From positions 682,001 to 746,000 of the forward strand of contig NZ_CP012529.1 in assembly GCF_001593285.1 (NCBI RefSeq): a stretch of DNA of 64,000 bases. Reading direction: 5' to 3'. Within the stretch, counting starts at the first letter, position 1. Each line of letters begins with the position of its first letter. Below are positions 19,092-28,128 of this stretch, in pieces. The DNA comes from Psychrobacter sp. P2G3 (GTDB lineage: Bacteria > Pseudomonadota > Gammaproteobacteria > Pseudomonadales > Moraxellaceae). The translations under genes and the position numbers were made by a program. A model generated the notes under the pieces. It saw nothing but the letters and a program-made list of their open reading frames with translations. It had not been told where the DNA came from and did no database searches.

Positions 19092-20438
19092 GTGTCCAAG
19101 CAATCAATGTCATCGGCTGGTATACCGCTAAATCCATTTGCATTCATACGTAAGTATGATGAACTATGGACGCGTTTATTATTCTTAATCGGCGCATTGA
19201 TTGTTTATCGTTTAGGGTCACATATTCCAGTTCCGGGTATTAACCCGGTCAATTTGGCTGATCTGTTTTCGCGCAACGAAAACACCATTCTGAGTATGTT
19301 TAACATGTTCTCAGGTGGTGCACTAGAACGTATGTCCATTATGGCACTTGGTATTATGCCATATATTTCAGCATCTATTATTGTACAAATGATGTCTGCA
19401 GTATTACCATCGCTTGAAGCTCTCAAAAAAGAGGGTGAAGCGGGACGACGTAAGCTAAACAAGTATACCCGTCAGGGAACACTTGCTTTAGCACTAGTAC
19501 AGTCATTAGGAATGTGTGCTGGCTTAATCAGTCAAAACTTGACATTGTCTACTGGTCTTACCTTTTACATTCCTGCTGTCACTTCATTGGTAGCAGGCGC
19601 TATGTTCTTAATGTGGCTCGGTGAGCAGATTACAGAGCGTGGCGTAGGTAATGGTATTTCAATGCTTATTTTTGCCAGTATTGTTGCTGGTACGCCTGGA
19701 ATGATTTCGCAGTCTATTGAACAGGTCAATCAAGGTCAGATGAACTTGATTGTGCTATTTATTTTTGTATTATTAGGTGTCGCGGTTACTGCTGGTATCG
19801 TTTATATTGAGCGTGCCCAGCGCCGTGTTCCTGTGAACTATGCACAGAAACAACAGCAAGGCCGCAAAATTTATGCTCAACAGCAGTCACATTTGCCGTT
19901 GAAAATAAACATGGCAGGAGTTATCCCTGCCATTTTTGCTAGCTCGTTACTTTTGTTCCCAGCAAGTTTAGGGCAATGGGTTGGTCATTCAACTGATCCT
20001 ACTTTTACCCAAAAAATATTACAAAATATGGCATTAGTGTTGTCTCCAGGACAGCCATTATATTTAGTCCTGTTTGGTGCGATGATTATCTTCTTTTGCT
20101 ATTTCTATACAGCATTGGTTTTTAGTCCACGTGAAGTTGCCGAAAACCTTAAACGTAGCGGTGCTTATATTCCAGGTATTCGCCCCGGACAACAAACTCA
20201 GCGTTACCTCGATCATGTATTAAACCGATTAACCTTTATTGGCGCGATATACATGACGGTTATTTGTTTAATGCCGATGGTCATCCAGTCATCATTTGGT
20301 GTGCCGTTCAATCTTGGTGGTACATCGTTACTGATTATGGTGGTTGTGGTAATGGACTTCATATCGCAAATTCAGGCGCATTTGATGACCCATCAATACC
20401 ATGATCAGACGTTAATTCAGTCACCTACTCAACCCTAA
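19092..20438 (+). CDS. secY: Protein translocase subunit SecY
   Basis: SecY is the ten-helix pore of the SecYEG translocon in the inner membrane. The start chosen is GTG 19092, because GAGGAG lies seven bases upstream; this gives 448 residues. An ATG at 19107 is the alternative, and the open frame extends back into rplO. Conserved parts are [13 protein letters not shown] (helix 1/plug region), [25 protein letters not shown] and [13 protein letters not shown]. The cytoplasmic-loop motif is [29 protein letters not shown]. It has its normal place between rplO and rpmJ. Confidence 0.98.
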   Translation: MSKQSMSSAGIPLNPFAFIRKYDELWTRLLFLIGALIVYRLGSHIPVPGINPVNLADLFSRNENTILSMFNMFSGGALERMSIMALGIMPYISASIIVQMMSAVLPSLEALKKEGEAGRRKLNKYTRQGTLALALVQSLGMCAGLISQNLTLSTGLTFYIPAVTSLVAGAMFLMWLGEQITERGVGNGISMLIFASIVAGTPGMISQSIEQVNQGQMNLIVLFIFVLLGVAVTAGIVYIERAQRRVPVNYAQKQQQGRKIYAQQQSHLPLKINMAGVIPAIFASSLLLFPASLGQWVGHSTDPTFTQKILQNMALVLSPGQPLYLVLFGAMIIFFCYFYTALVFSPREVAENLKRSGAYIPGIRPGQQTQRYLDHVLNRLTFIGAIYMTVICLMPMVIQSSFGVPFNLGGTSLLIMVVVVMDFISQIQAHLMTHQYHDQTLIQSPTQP

Positions 20439-20468
20439 CGAGTAGTGTGATATCTCAAGGAGCATGCT

Positions 20469-20585
20469 ATGAAAGTTCAAGCATCAGTTAAGAAGATTTG
20501 TGGTAGCTGTAAGGTTGTGCGCCGTAAAGGTCGTGTACATATCATTTGCACAGCAGAACCACGCCACAAGCAACGTCAAGGTTAA
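20469..20585 (+). CDS. rpmJ: 50S ribosomal protein L36 (zinc-binding form)
   Basis: This gene encodes just 38 residues and is too short for routine ORF calling. Translation gives [19 protein letters not shown] followed by [19 protein letters not shown]. The C-x-x-C (11 and 14), Cys27 and His32 form the intact zinc site of the C+ type. AAGGAGCATGCT precedes the ATG. It closes the spc group; a 254-bp spacer follows. Confidence 0.97.
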   Translation: MKVQASVKKICGSCKVVRRKGRVHIICTAEPRHKQRQG

Positions 20586-20839
20586 TTGGTAGATAGAAGT
20601 TGGCCTTAAGCCAAATCTATATATTTAAATAATACTTGAATAATAACGGCGGATGCGATATCATCCGCCACTTGCCGTAGTTTATGCAAAAACTTTTATA
20701 ATACCGTCAATGAATAGGCTTGTAACCAAGTTAAAGCAGCGATAATAATTATAAAAGCTTTAGTATTGACAGCAACAAATCTGAAAAATAAAGCCTTATT
20801 TATAAATAACGCTTATTTTTCTTTAATGGAGAGAAATCA
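20586..20839 (+). promoter_or_regulatory. rpmJ / rpsM spacer: hairpin and candidate alpha promoter
   Basis: GGCGGATG (20648-20655) and CATCCGCC (20662-20669) form a perfect 8-bp GC-rich stem with a CGATAT loop and no T-run. Further on, a consensus -35 TTGACA (20766-20771) lies about 70 bp before rpsM, but the -10 is poor (ATAAAG/TAAAGC near 20788-20794). It probably separates the spc and alpha transcripts. Box calls are tentative. Confidence 0.45.
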
Positions 20840-21196
20840 ATGGCTCGTATTGCCGGCGTAAACATTCCGGATAATAAGCATGCTGTTATTTCACTAACTT
20901 ACATCTTTGGTGTAGGTCGTACCACTGCTCAGAAAATCTTAGAAGCAGTTGGCATTGCCCCTACTACTAAAGTCAGTCAGTTAGATGATACACAGTTAGA
21001 TGCTATCCGTGCACAAATTGCAAATTACATGACTGAAGGTGACCTTCGTCGTGAAGTTTCAATGAATATTAAGCGTTTAGTTGATCTTGGTTGTTACCGT
21101 GGCATTCGCCATCGTCGTAACCTACCAGTTAGAGGTCAGAACACCAAGAACAACGCTCGTACTCGTAAGGGTCCGACACGTCCTCTCAAAAGATAA
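20840..21196 (+). CDS. rpsM: 30S ribosomal protein S13
   Basis: S13 bridges the subunits and contacts the P-site tRNA. The 118 residues begin [16 protein letters not shown], contain the helix-two-turn-helix [16 protein letters not shown], and end in the basic [22 protein letters not shown] segment. TGGAGAGAAATCA is upstream. It is the first gene of the alpha group. Confidence 0.98.
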   Translation: MARIAGVNIPDNKHAVISLTYIFGVGRTTAQKILEAVGIAPTTKVSQLDDTQLDAIRAQIANYMTEGDLRREVSMNIKRLVDLGCYRGIRHRRNLPVRGQNTKNNARTRKGPTRPLKR

Positions 21197-21216
21197 TTAA
21201 CTTAGGAAGCTAAAAG

Positions 21217-21606
21217 ATGGCAAAAGACACTCGCAGTCGCAAAAAGGTGACTCGTCGTTCAGTATCGGAGGGCGTAGCCCATATCCATGCGTCTTTTAAT
21301 AACACCATTGTTACGATTACCGATCGTCAAGGTAATGCATTGGCTTGGGCCACTTCAGGTGGACAAGGCTTCCGTGGTTCACGTAAATCTACACCATTTG
21401 CAGCTCAGGTTGCAGCTGAAGTCGCTGGTAAAGCGGCCCAAGAATATGGTGTTAAGAATATCGATGTTTTGGTCAAAGGACCAGGACCGGGTCGTGAGTC
21501 TGCGGTAAGAGCACTAGGTGCATTGGGTTATAAAGTTAACAGCATCTCTGATGTAACCCCAATCCCACACAATGGTTGCCGTGCGCCGAAAAAGCGCCGC
21601 GTCTAA
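21217..21606 (+). CDS. rpsK: 30S ribosomal protein S11
   Basis: S11 shapes the platform around the mRNA Shine-Dalgarno helix. The 129 residues include [40 protein letters not shown] and the C-terminal [18 protein letters not shown], all hallmark segments. It starts 20 bp after rpsM with TAGGAAGC upstream. A 48-bp spacer leads to rpsD. Confidence 0.98.
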   Translation: MAKDTRSRKKVTRRSVSEGVAHIHASFNNTIVTITDRQGNALAWATSGGQGFRGSRKSTPFAAQVAAEVAGKAAQEYGVKNIDVLVKGPGPGRESAVRALGALGYKVNSISDVTPIPHNGCRAPKKRRV

Positions 21607-21654
21607 TATTAAAGACGAAGCTTTTTATCCCAAAAGCTTATAGGAGACATAAAG

Positions 21655-22296
21655 ATGGCCCGCTATATTGGACCAAAACTTAAATTATCACGTCGTGAAG
21701 GTACAGACTTAGGCCTTAAGTCTGGTGTTAAACCATATGACGTAAAAACGAAAAAAGCTGGGCGTCCGCCTGGTCAACATGGCGTAAGCCGTAACAAGAC
21801 TTCAGAGTATGCATTACAGCTGCGTGAAAAGCAGAAAGTTAAGCGTATTTATGGTGTTCTTGAGCGTCAGTTTGCTAATTACTATAAAGAAGCTGCTCGC
21901 AAGCGTGGTGCTACTGGTGAGAACTTGTTAGCTATGCTAGAGAGCCGTCTAGACAACGTGGTATATCGCATGGGCTTTGGCTCAACTCGCGCTGAAGCAC
22001 GTCAACTAGTTAGCCATCGTACTGTTATGGTAAAAAAAGCTGGCCGTGATGAGTTTGTTCGTGTGAACATTCCTTCAATCCAGTTGCAAGATGGTGATGT
22101 CATCGCTATCCAAGAGAAGTCTCGCGAACAGCTACGTATTAAAAATGCTATCGAATTAGCAACACAACGTGGTATTCCAGAATGGCTTGATGTTGATCAC
22201 AGCAAACTACAAGGCACGTTTAAACAAGCGCCTGATCGTATTGATCTACCTGCTGAAATCAACGAAAGCTTGATCGTTGAGCTATACTCTAAATAA
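21655..22296 (+). CDS. rpsD: 30S ribosomal protein S4
   Basis: S4 nucleates 16S rRNA 5'-domain assembly and represses the alpha operon in E. coli. The 213 residues begin [16 protein letters not shown] and include [21 protein letters not shown] and the S4 RNA-binding domain [27 protein letters not shown]. It is a few residues longer than E. coli S4 (206). There is no N-terminal zinc Cys cluster. A perfect hairpin lies between it and rpoA. Confidence 0.98.
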   Translation: MARYIGPKLKLSRREGTDLGLKSGVKPYDVKTKKAGRPPGQHGVSRNKTSEYALQLREKQKVKRIYGVLERQFANYYKEAARKRGATGENLLAMLESRLDNVVYRMGFGSTRAEARQLVSHRTVMVKKAGRDEFVRVNIPSIQLQDGDVIAIQEKSREQLRIKNAIELATQRGIPEWLDVDHSKLQGTFKQAPDRIDLPAEINESLIVELYSK

Positions 22297-22305
22297 CTGA
22301 CGTAC

Positions 22306-22335
22306 TGCTCAATGTTATAAGAATAACATTGAGCA
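22306..22335 (+). promoter_or_regulatory. Perfect 13-bp hairpin between rpsD and rpoA
   Basis: TGCTCAATGTTAT (22306-22318) and ATAACATTGAGCA (22323-22335) pair fully around AAGA. No T-run follows; instead there is AATTAACGTTAATT, itself a palindrome. The element sits 42 bp before rpoA in the 81-bp gap. It may be an RNA processing or stability element that sets the RpoA-to-ribosomal-protein ratio (inference). Confidence 0.5.
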
Positions 22336-22377
22336 ATTAACGTTAATTAAACCAGTTAAATAAATCGAGGTGACATC

Positions 22378-23385
22378 ATGATGCTAAATGCAACTGAGTT
22401 TCTAACGCCGAACGCCATTAATGTGGATACGGTTAACGAAACGATTGCGAAAGTCACGCTCGAACCGTTAGAACGCGGCTTTGGGCATACCTTAGGGAAT
22501 GCCTTACGTCGTATCTTGTTATCTTCGTTACCTGGTGCTGCAGTCATTGAAGCTGAGATTGATGGTGTTGACCATGAATACTCGACGCTTGAAGGACTAC
22601 AGGAAGATGTGCTTGACTTGCTTTTGAACTTAAAAGGCTTGGCCATCACACTTCATGACCAAAATGAAGTATTTTTGACCTTGGATAAACAAGGTCCAGG
22701 CACTATTACTGCTGCAGACATCGCACTACCGCATAATGTCGACATTATCAATCCAGAGTTGGTTTTAGGTACATTAAGCGAGCGTGGTCATCTTAAGATG
22801 CGTTTGCGTGTAGTAATGGGTCGTGGATATGAGCCAGCAAATCAGCGCCGTGAAGATGGTGACACGAAAGCAATTGGACGCTTAAAGCTTGATGCAAGTT
22901 TTAGCCCAGTACTTCGTGTTGCTTATCAAGTTGAGAACGCACGTGTAGAACAGCGTACTGATCTTGATCGTCTTATCGTTGAGCTTGAAACTAATGGCAC
23001 TATAGATCCAGAAGAAGCAATTCGTAAAGCAGCAACTATTTTGCAACAACAGATTTCTATCTTTGTTGACCTAGAAGCTGAAGAAGCGCCTGAGCCTGTG
23101 AAAGAAAAAGAAGAGGTCGATCCGGTGCTTTTACGCCCTGTGGATGATCTTGAACTAACGGTTCGCTCAGCCAACTGCTTGAAAGCTGAAAACATTTACT
23201 ATATCGGTGATTTGGTACAACGTTCAGAGACTGAACTATTAAAAACCCCAAATCTTGGTAAGAAATCATTAACAGAAATCAAGGACGTACTAGCGTCTAA
23301 AGATTTAGAGCTTGGTATGCGCTTAGATAACTGGCCACCAGCTGATTTACGTGTTGATGATCGCTTTTCTTATCGTAGCCGTTAA
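22378..23385 (+). CDS. rpoA: DNA-directed RNA polymerase subunit alpha
   Basis: Alpha dimerises to seed RNA polymerase assembly, and its C-terminal domain contacts UP elements and activators. The 335 residues have the N-terminal domain ([24 protein letters not shown] segment at about 27-46), a linker around 240 and the alpha-CTD with [22 protein letters not shown]. The determinant for DNA contact, [17 protein letters not shown], is intact. GAGGTGACATC precedes the ATG at 22378; a second ATG follows immediately, so the N-terminus may be one residue shorter. Confidence 0.98.
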   Translation: MMLNATEFLTPNAINVDTVNETIAKVTLEPLERGFGHTLGNALRRILLSSLPGAAVIEAEIDGVDHEYSTLEGLQEDVLDLLLNLKGLAITLHDQNEVFLTLDKQGPGTITAADIALPHNVDIINPELVLGTLSERGHLKMRLRVVMGRGYEPANQRREDGDTKAIGRLKLDASFSPVLRVAYQVENARVEQRTDLDRLIVELETNGTIDPEEAIRKAATILQQQISIFVDLEAEEAPEPVKEKEEVDPVLLRPVDDLELTVRSANCLKAENIYYIGDLVQRSETELLKTPNLGKKSLTEIKDVLASKDLELGMRLDNWPPADLRVDDRFSYRSR

Positions 23386-23404
23386 ACTTTAAGGATATTT
23401 GACT

Positions 23405-23764
23405 ATGCGCCATCGTAAGAGTGGAGTCAAGCTGGGTCGTACCGGCAGTCATCGTAAGGCAATGTTTCAGAACATGACTAACTCATTATTTGAGCATGAA
23501 CTGATCAAAACAACATTACCAAAAGCTAAAGAACTACGTCGCGTTGCCGAGCCGTTGATTACAATGGCTAAAGAAGACAGCGTTGCTAATCGTCGTTTAG
23601 CATTTAGCCGTATGCGTAGCAAAGCTATGGTAGGCAAATTATTTGGCACGTTAGGTCCTCGTTACCAAACGCGTCCAGGTGGTTATTTGCGTATCGTAAA
23701 ATGCGGTCATCGTGACGGTGATAATGCGCCAATGGCATATGTAGAACTAGTTGATCGTGACTAA
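23405..23764 (+). CDS. rplQ: 50S ribosomal protein L17
   Basis: L17 lies at the tunnel-exit side of the 50S. The start is ATG 23405 ([20 protein letters not shown]), with AAGGAT upstream, giving 119 residues. A TTG two codons earlier is not needed. It ends the alpha group and is followed by a strong bidirectional terminator shared with yciO. The C-terminal [26 protein letters not shown] is typical. Confidence 0.98.
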   Translation: MRHRKSGVKLGRTGSHRKAMFQNMTNSLFEHELIKTTLPKAKELRRVAEPLITMAKEDSVANRRLAFSRMRSKAMVGKLFGTLGPRYQTRPGGYLRIVKCGHRDGDNAPMAYVELVDRD

Positions 23765-23788
23765 TTTTATATTGACGATATAATTCAT

Positions 23789-23823
23789 AAAAAAAGGCTC
23801 CAATTCACTTGGAGCCTTTTTTT
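23789..23823. terminator. Bidirectional intrinsic terminator rplQ / yciO
   Basis: GGCTCCAA (23796-23803) and TTGGAGCC (23809-23816) form the stem around a TTCAC loop. Seven As precede it and seven Ts follow, so it can terminate both the ribosomal block and the convergent yciO transcript. Confidence 0.9.
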
Positions 23824-23844
23824 GCGTGTCGAATTCTCTATTAA

Positions 23845-24465
23845 TTACAACAACAATGAATCGACATCGGCAGCACCTTGTCTGATAATTTCAGGCTGAC
23901 CACTAGTCATATCTACAATGGTAGTCAGTTTGGTGGTTTTAATACCGGCATTGATTAGGCCATCAATTTGATTGCCCAGTAAGTCTTCGATCTCAAAAGG
24001 ATCATCTAATATGTCATCTCGGTTTGGTAATATTAACGAGCTAGTCAGAATAGGCTCGTCCATCGCTTCCAAAAGTGCTTGAGCAATAGGATTGCTTGGC
24101 ACGCGAATACCAATAGTTTTTTTCTTAGCGTGCGCCAGTTTTTTAGGCACATCTTTAGTAGCATTTAAAATAAAAGTGATAGGTGCAGGGGTATGTGCTT
24201 TTAGCTGTTTAAACTGCACATTGTCTACTGTGGCATAATTAGCAATTTCACTTAAATCACGGCATAACAGGGTAAATTGATGCTTATCATCAAGTTCACG
24301 AATTTGCTTAAGTTTTTCAAGTGCATCTTTTGCACCGAGACGACAACCAAAAGCATAACTGGTATCAGTAGGATAGATAAGTAGTTTATCAGCGCGTAGC
24401 AAGTCAGCAGCTTGTTCTATAAGGCGAGGTTGTGGATTGTCTGGATGAATGTAAAAAGTTTGCAT
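23845..24465 (-). CDS. yciO: YciO-type Sua5/YrdC-family protein
   Basis: This belongs to the YrdC-like double-stranded RNA/nucleotide-binding fold. True TsaC/Sua5 makes threonylcarbamoyl-AMP for t6A37 on tRNA; YciO proteins are paralogues whose role is less settled. The 206 residues match E. coli YciO in length and sequence: YIHPDNPQPRLIEQA at the start, YPTDTSYAFGC (the KxR/SxN-type pocket region), FTLLCRDLSEIANY and IGIRVPSNPIAQALLEA. It lacks the Sua5 C-terminal domain. It is on the minus strand, downstream of epmC with a 196-bp gap, convergent to rplQ. Confidence 0.93.
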   Translation of the reverse strand: MQTFYIHPDNPQPRLIEQAADLLRADKLLIYPTDTSYAFGCRLGAKDALEKLKQIRELDDKHQFTLLCRDLSEIANYATVDNVQFKQLKAHTPAPITFILNATKDVPKKLAHAKKKTIGIRVPSNPIAQALLEAMDEPILTSSLILPNRDDILDDPFEIEDLLGNQIDGLINAGIKTTKLTTIVDMTSGQPEIIRQGAADVDSLLL

Positions 24466-24661
24466 AAAATTTCCTTATTTATATGGTTATAGGTAGTTTT
24501 ACTGATTTTATAATATTTGAAGTATCACACTACAGATTCAGTATAGCGGCAAAGAAGTTGAGAGATATAGAGAGATGCCGTTAATAATCGTAGGAAAACG
24601 TTAAACATAGTTGATTAAACATCATACAGATATGCAAGGTAGCTATATACTTTTAAAGTAC

Positions 24662-25450
24662 CTATATAATTTTAGTGGTATTGATTATTAATAACGTACG
24701 CAATAACGTCTTAGCATCACGCGGTAGACTTTGTGGTACAGCAATATACTGAACGACTTGTTGATAAACATCGTGAGAGAATGTACTAGCGCTGGTATCA
24801 AAGCTGGCGAATAAATTATCTTGCGAGACTTGAAACGGACGTCCGCAAGCAAGTGTGAATAAACACTCTAATGCCTGTGGCTTAACCTCTGCGCCTTCAA
24901 AAGCCTGCTGCTGCGCTGCTGTTCGTCCATCTGGTGCATACCAGTATCCAAAGTCGTTTAAGAGTCTACGTTCGCTACCAGCGATGCACCAATGGCTAAT
25001 TTCGTGCAGAGCGCTGGCAAAAAAACCATGAGCGAATACAATACGTGCAGGTTTATCACCTTGTGCTGGGAAATACTCTGGTTCTTGCTCGCCGCGTATC
25101 AATTCTACTTGTTGTCCTAAAAATAGGACATTGAACAGTGATATCAGCCAATCCGTAAGAGCGTATTCGGAGTTTTTTTGTAAGCTCAAGGTATTGATAA
25201 GTGTATTTTTAATTTTGTTATCTGTATTAACATCATTTAACCACTGCCACTGCTGTTGTGAAATTTTTAAGTAGCTGTCGAGCTTAGTTTTGGCTACAGC
25301 GTCTAATTTTTTATTACCGACGGTTAAGTTGGTATAACTCGAGCCAACATTAGAAGTATCTTCTAATTTTATTAGTCGATTTAATAAATTGGTAGCATTA
25401 GTTGTAGTCAATACTGTAGAAAAATCAGGATGATCAGGTTGAGAATTCAT
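24662..25450 (-). CDS. epmC: Elongation factor P hydroxylase EpmC (N-terminally extended)
   Basis: EpmC (YfcM) hydroxylates the beta-lysyl-lysine of EF-P in E. coli. The metal-site motif is clear: RIVFAHGFFASALHEISHWCIAG with His141, His149, Glu150 and His153. FGYWYAPDGRT and FEGAEVKPQALECLF follow. The start at ATG 25450 (MNSQPDHPDF) gives 262 residues, against about 182 in E. coli; the surplus is a roughly 90-residue N-terminal segment without recognised motif. The open frame extends a further 55 residues, with a hydrophobic stretch, but no better start. epmA, epmB and efp are not in this window. Confidence 0.88.
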   Translation of the reverse strand: MNSQPDHPDFSTVLTTTNATNLLNRLIKLEDTSNVGSSYTNLTVGNKKLDAVAKTKLDSYLKISQQQWQWLNDVNTDNKIKNTLINTLSLQKNSEYALTDWLISLFNVLFLGQQVELIRGEQEPEYFPAQGDKPARIVFAHGFFASALHEISHWCIAGSERRLLNDFGYWYAPDGRTAAQQQAFEGAEVKPQALECLFTLACGRPFQVSQDNLFASFDTSASTFSHDVYQQVVQYIAVPQSLPRDAKTLLRTLLIINTTKII

Positions 25451-25639
25451 AAATAGACAAGTCAAATAGGTAAATAATAAAAAAGTTATGAGGCTATTTT
25501 TATAGCAAGTTTTATCGTACGCGTTTTTAATAGATAGTAAGCAGCAAAAATCGTAACATACTAGCGCTGGCGTCATATCAGGCTTTCCGTTAGTATGGCA
25601 GGCAATATTATACACCGTTTTTGATGAATGAGGCCGCGC

Positions 25640-26233
25640 ATGTCAAGCACCCCAATAAACAAGCCGTCAGCGCTTCAAGCTGATAAAGCATCAGCTCCTA
25701 CGTCAGCTAACCTGCCAGAACATATCTCCTTAAGTAAATGGGAAGACAGTGGTTTTGAGTGGGTAGGGCAAGTAGCACCACGCTCTTTTGAGCGTCTTAA
25801 TCCCCTATTAACGACTGAGCATCTGCAGTCAGATCTTCAGATGAAAGCCAATCTATATCGCCATAATAATGTGTTGCATCTATCTTTTACCTTAACTGGT
25901 GAAGTATGGTTAACCTGCCAGCGTTGTTTGCAACCCATTGCTATCGATTTGACCGATGATTATGATATCGCTCTACTCGATAATGAAAGCCAAGTGCGCC
26001 TGGTCGGTGAAGAACAGGACTATCTATTGCTTGATGAAATTATCACTGAGCCTGCACCAGAGCGTTTATTACCGCTTAAAAAATTGGTCGAAGATGAGAT
26101 TTTACTGAAAACGCCAATGGCTCCAAAGCATGATGCTTGCGAGATGAGTGTTGAGCAGTTTGGTGAGATACCAGAAGAAGAAGAAACTGAAAATCCTTTT
26201 GCTGCTTTGGCGTCTTTGAAAGGTAATTTATAA
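25640..26233 (+). CDS. yceD: YceD/DUF177 family 23S rRNA accumulation protein
   Basis: DUF177 proteins are linked to 23S rRNA accumulation and ribosome assembly in bacteria and plants. The start at ATG 25640 has GAGG six bases upstream; an ATG four codons earlier (25628) has none. The 197-residue product has the family cysteine motif in LTCQRCLQPIAIDLTDD (C-x-R-C near residues 97-100), a conserved acidic segment around EQDYLLLDEI, and a short C-terminal acidic tail. It lies just upstream of rpmF, the classic yceD-rpmF pair, and diverges from epmC. Confidence 0.93.
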   Translation: MSSTPINKPSALQADKASAPTSANLPEHISLSKWEDSGFEWVGQVAPRSFERLNPLLTTEHLQSDLQMKANLYRHNNVLHLSFTLTGEVWLTCQRCLQPIAIDLTDDYDIALLDNESQVRLVGEEQDYLLLDEIITEPAPERLLPLKKLVEDEILLKTPMAPKHDACEMSVEQFGEIPEEEETENPFAALASLKGNL

Positions 26234-26565
26234 TGCTATAAACGGCATCTGTAAAAGATATTTTGGCAGATATTCTACTGTCTTTTTGGCGGCTTTATGC
26301 AGAAGAGTGAAAAGCAGGGCTTTATTAATCCGTTAAACATGCGTATAATGTCCCGTTTATTGCATTCTAGCAATCTGCTACTGGCAGAGAGAAGCTGAGC
26401 TTGCAAACTAATTATAGATTTTAGACGTAATCAACACTTTAATACGTGGCAATCTATTTAACTAATGATGCGTAAGACTTAGGTTGTTGTGATTATATAG
26501 CCTCTGTCAGTGTCGATTAAAGCTGGATTTCAAGCTTATCCCCTTTTAAGTATAGGAGCTATATC
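26234..26565 (+). promoter_or_regulatory. 332-bp spacer yceD / rpmF with a TATAAT
   Basis: No ORF. A consensus TATAAT (26344-26349) has only a weak -35 (TTTATT, 26321-26326, 17-bp spacing). If used, rpmF would have a leader of about 210 nt. AGGAG precedes rpmF directly. No T-tailed hairpin was found, so read-through from yceD is possible. In most relatives this gap is much shorter. Confidence 0.4.
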
Positions 26566-26748
26566 ATGGCCGTTCAAAAAAGTCGTAAAAGTCGTTCTCG
26601 TCGTGACATGCGCCGTTCACACCATCGTATGGAAATCGCTGAGCTAAGCGTTGATGCTACTACTGGTGAAAAACATCGTCGTCATCACATGACTAAAGAT
26701 GGTTTTTATCGTGGTCGTCAATTGTTTAAAGTTAGTCAAGAAGCTTAA
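26566..26748 (+). CDS. rpmF: 50S ribosomal protein L32
   Basis: L32 is a small 50S protein. The 60 residues start [20 protein letters not shown] and contain [14 protein letters not shown] near the end. There are no cysteines, so this is the zinc-free type, as in E. coli. TAGGAGCTATATC is upstream. It follows yceD and precedes a 13-bp-stem hairpin terminator; fabD follows without plsX or fabH. Confidence 0.98.
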   Translation: MAVQKSRKSRSRRDMRRSHHRMEIAELSVDATTGEKHRRHHMTKDGFYRGRQLFKVSQEA

Positions 26749-27159
26749 GTTATTGTTCATTTGATAGTTTGCATCTGGCGATAGTAATGTTTTCACTCAT
26801 CTACTATTGCCGCCTGCCACTATTCTTAGACAATATATATTGAGCCAATAAAAGCCAAGTTATTTCGCTATCATATATTATGTAGCTGGATAACTTGGCT
26901 TTTTATTATTTATTATTTACTAGTATATTTTATTTACGGCTCTCATTATCTGTATGATTCAATAGCTAAAATGCTTTATTTATAGCATCGGCTATGACTC
27001 GGTAAATACGTTGTATTACTATCAGCTTACTACTGGCTGTAATAATCGCACGCAGCAGTGTATAGTTTGTGAATAATTAGTAAATTAATTAAAGTCATAT
27101 TTTATGACAATACCCAATTTATTTTAGGGACATCTCCAATCACTTAAGGAATATTGGCT
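26749..27159 (+). other. 411-bp spacer rpmF / fabD
   Basis: No ORF. The left part carries the long-looped terminator at 26851-26904; a short TTTATTATTTATTATTT stretch follows it. The right part must hold the fabD promoter. A TATAGT at 27061-27066 is the best -10 but lacks a fitting -35. In many gammaproteobacteria plsX and fabH would occupy this place; no remnant is visible. Confidence 0.55.
26851..26904 (+). terminator. Intrinsic terminator after rpmF
   Basis: AAAGCCAAGTTAT (26851-26863) pairs perfectly over 13 bp with ATAACTTGGCTTT (26890-26902). The loop is 26 nt and partly self-paired, and Ts run through 26904. The long loop is unusual, but stem and T-run fit a terminator that works in both directions. 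Confidence 0.7.
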
Positions 27160-28128
27160 ATGGCATCTGCACCTGATACAGTAATAACCCAGCCACCTCG
27201 TGTTGCAGTAATCTTTCCTGGACAAGGTTCACAGGCAGTCGGAATGACTTCCGAGCTTGCAGAATTATACCCACAAATACATGATACTTTTGCTGAGGCA
27301 AGTACAGCTTTAGGTGAAGATCTGTGGGCAATCTGCCAAAACGAAGAACAGCTGAACCAGACCCAATACACTCAGCCTGCGTTATTGACTGCTAGCATCG
27401 CAATTTGGCGTATTCTCCAAGATAAACTTGATAAAAAGCCTCTTTATCTAGCAGGTCATTCTTTAGGTGAATACAGTGCGCTTTGTGCCGCTGGTGTTAT
27501 ATCATTGACTGATGCAGTGAAATTAGTACATAAGCGTGGGCAATTGATGCAAGAGGCAGTGGTCGGTATTGATACTGCTATGGCTGCAGTATTAGGACTT
27601 GAAGACAGTCGTGTTGAGACTTTATGTGAGCAAGCGACTGAACATGTTGATAATGCTATTGTTGGAGCGGCTAATTTTAACAGCCCAGGGCAAGTCGTCA
27701 TATCTGGAAATGCTGCTGGTGTTACCGCTGTTATTGATAAAGTACAAAATACAGGTAAAAAAGCAATTCCTCTAAAAGTTAGCGTACCTTCACATTGTGC
27801 ATTAATGGAGCCGGCCAGTCAGGCATTAGCTGAAGAGTTAGCAACTATCAAATTTGACCAAGCCACTATTCCCGTCATTCAAAACCGTCATGCTCGTATT
27901 GAGACTAATGTGCAAAGTATTAAACAAGCATTGACAGAACAGCTTAGCGAACCTGTATTGTGGTCAAAAACTATGCAAGAGTTAGCAGACAAACAAATTA
28001 ACATATTAATTGAGTGTGGCAGTGGTAATGTACTGAGTAACTTGGCTAAGCGTCAAGCACAGCCTATTGCAAGTTATCCAGTAGATAAGCCTGCTCGAAT
28101 GGACAAACTGATGGAGGTGTTATCATGA
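27160..28128 (+). CDS. fabD: Malonyl-CoA:ACP transacylase
   Basis: FabD loads malonate from CoA onto acyl carrier protein, the first committed step of chain extension. ATG 27160 has TAAGGA nine bases upstream and gives 322 residues. The active-site nucleophile is Ser101 in LAGHSLGEYSAL, and the catalytic His is His213 in VSVPSHCALM. FPGQGSQ near the N-terminus and VIECGSGNVLSNLAKR near the end are family marks. It overlaps fabG by four bases (ATGA). Confidence 0.97.
   Translation: MASAPDTVITQPPRVAVIFPGQGSQAVGMTSELAELYPQIHDTFAEASTALGEDLWAICQNEEQLNQTQYTQPALLTASIAIWRILQDKLDKKPLYLAGHSLGEYSALCAAGVISLTDAVKLVHKRGQLMQEAVVGIDTAMAAVLGLEDSRVETLCEQATEHVDNAIVGAANFNSPGQVVISGNAAGVTAVIDKVQNTGKKAIPLKVSVPSHCALMEPASQALAEELATIKFDQATIPVIQNRHARIETNVQSIKQALTEQLSEPVLWSKTMQELADKQINILIECGSGNVLSNLAKRQAQPIASYPVDKPARMDKLMEVLS

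Noticed and set aside
26901..26920. Short TTTATTATT-type repeats
   Set aside because: Simple AT-rich sequence following a terminator; no tandem array of useful length.
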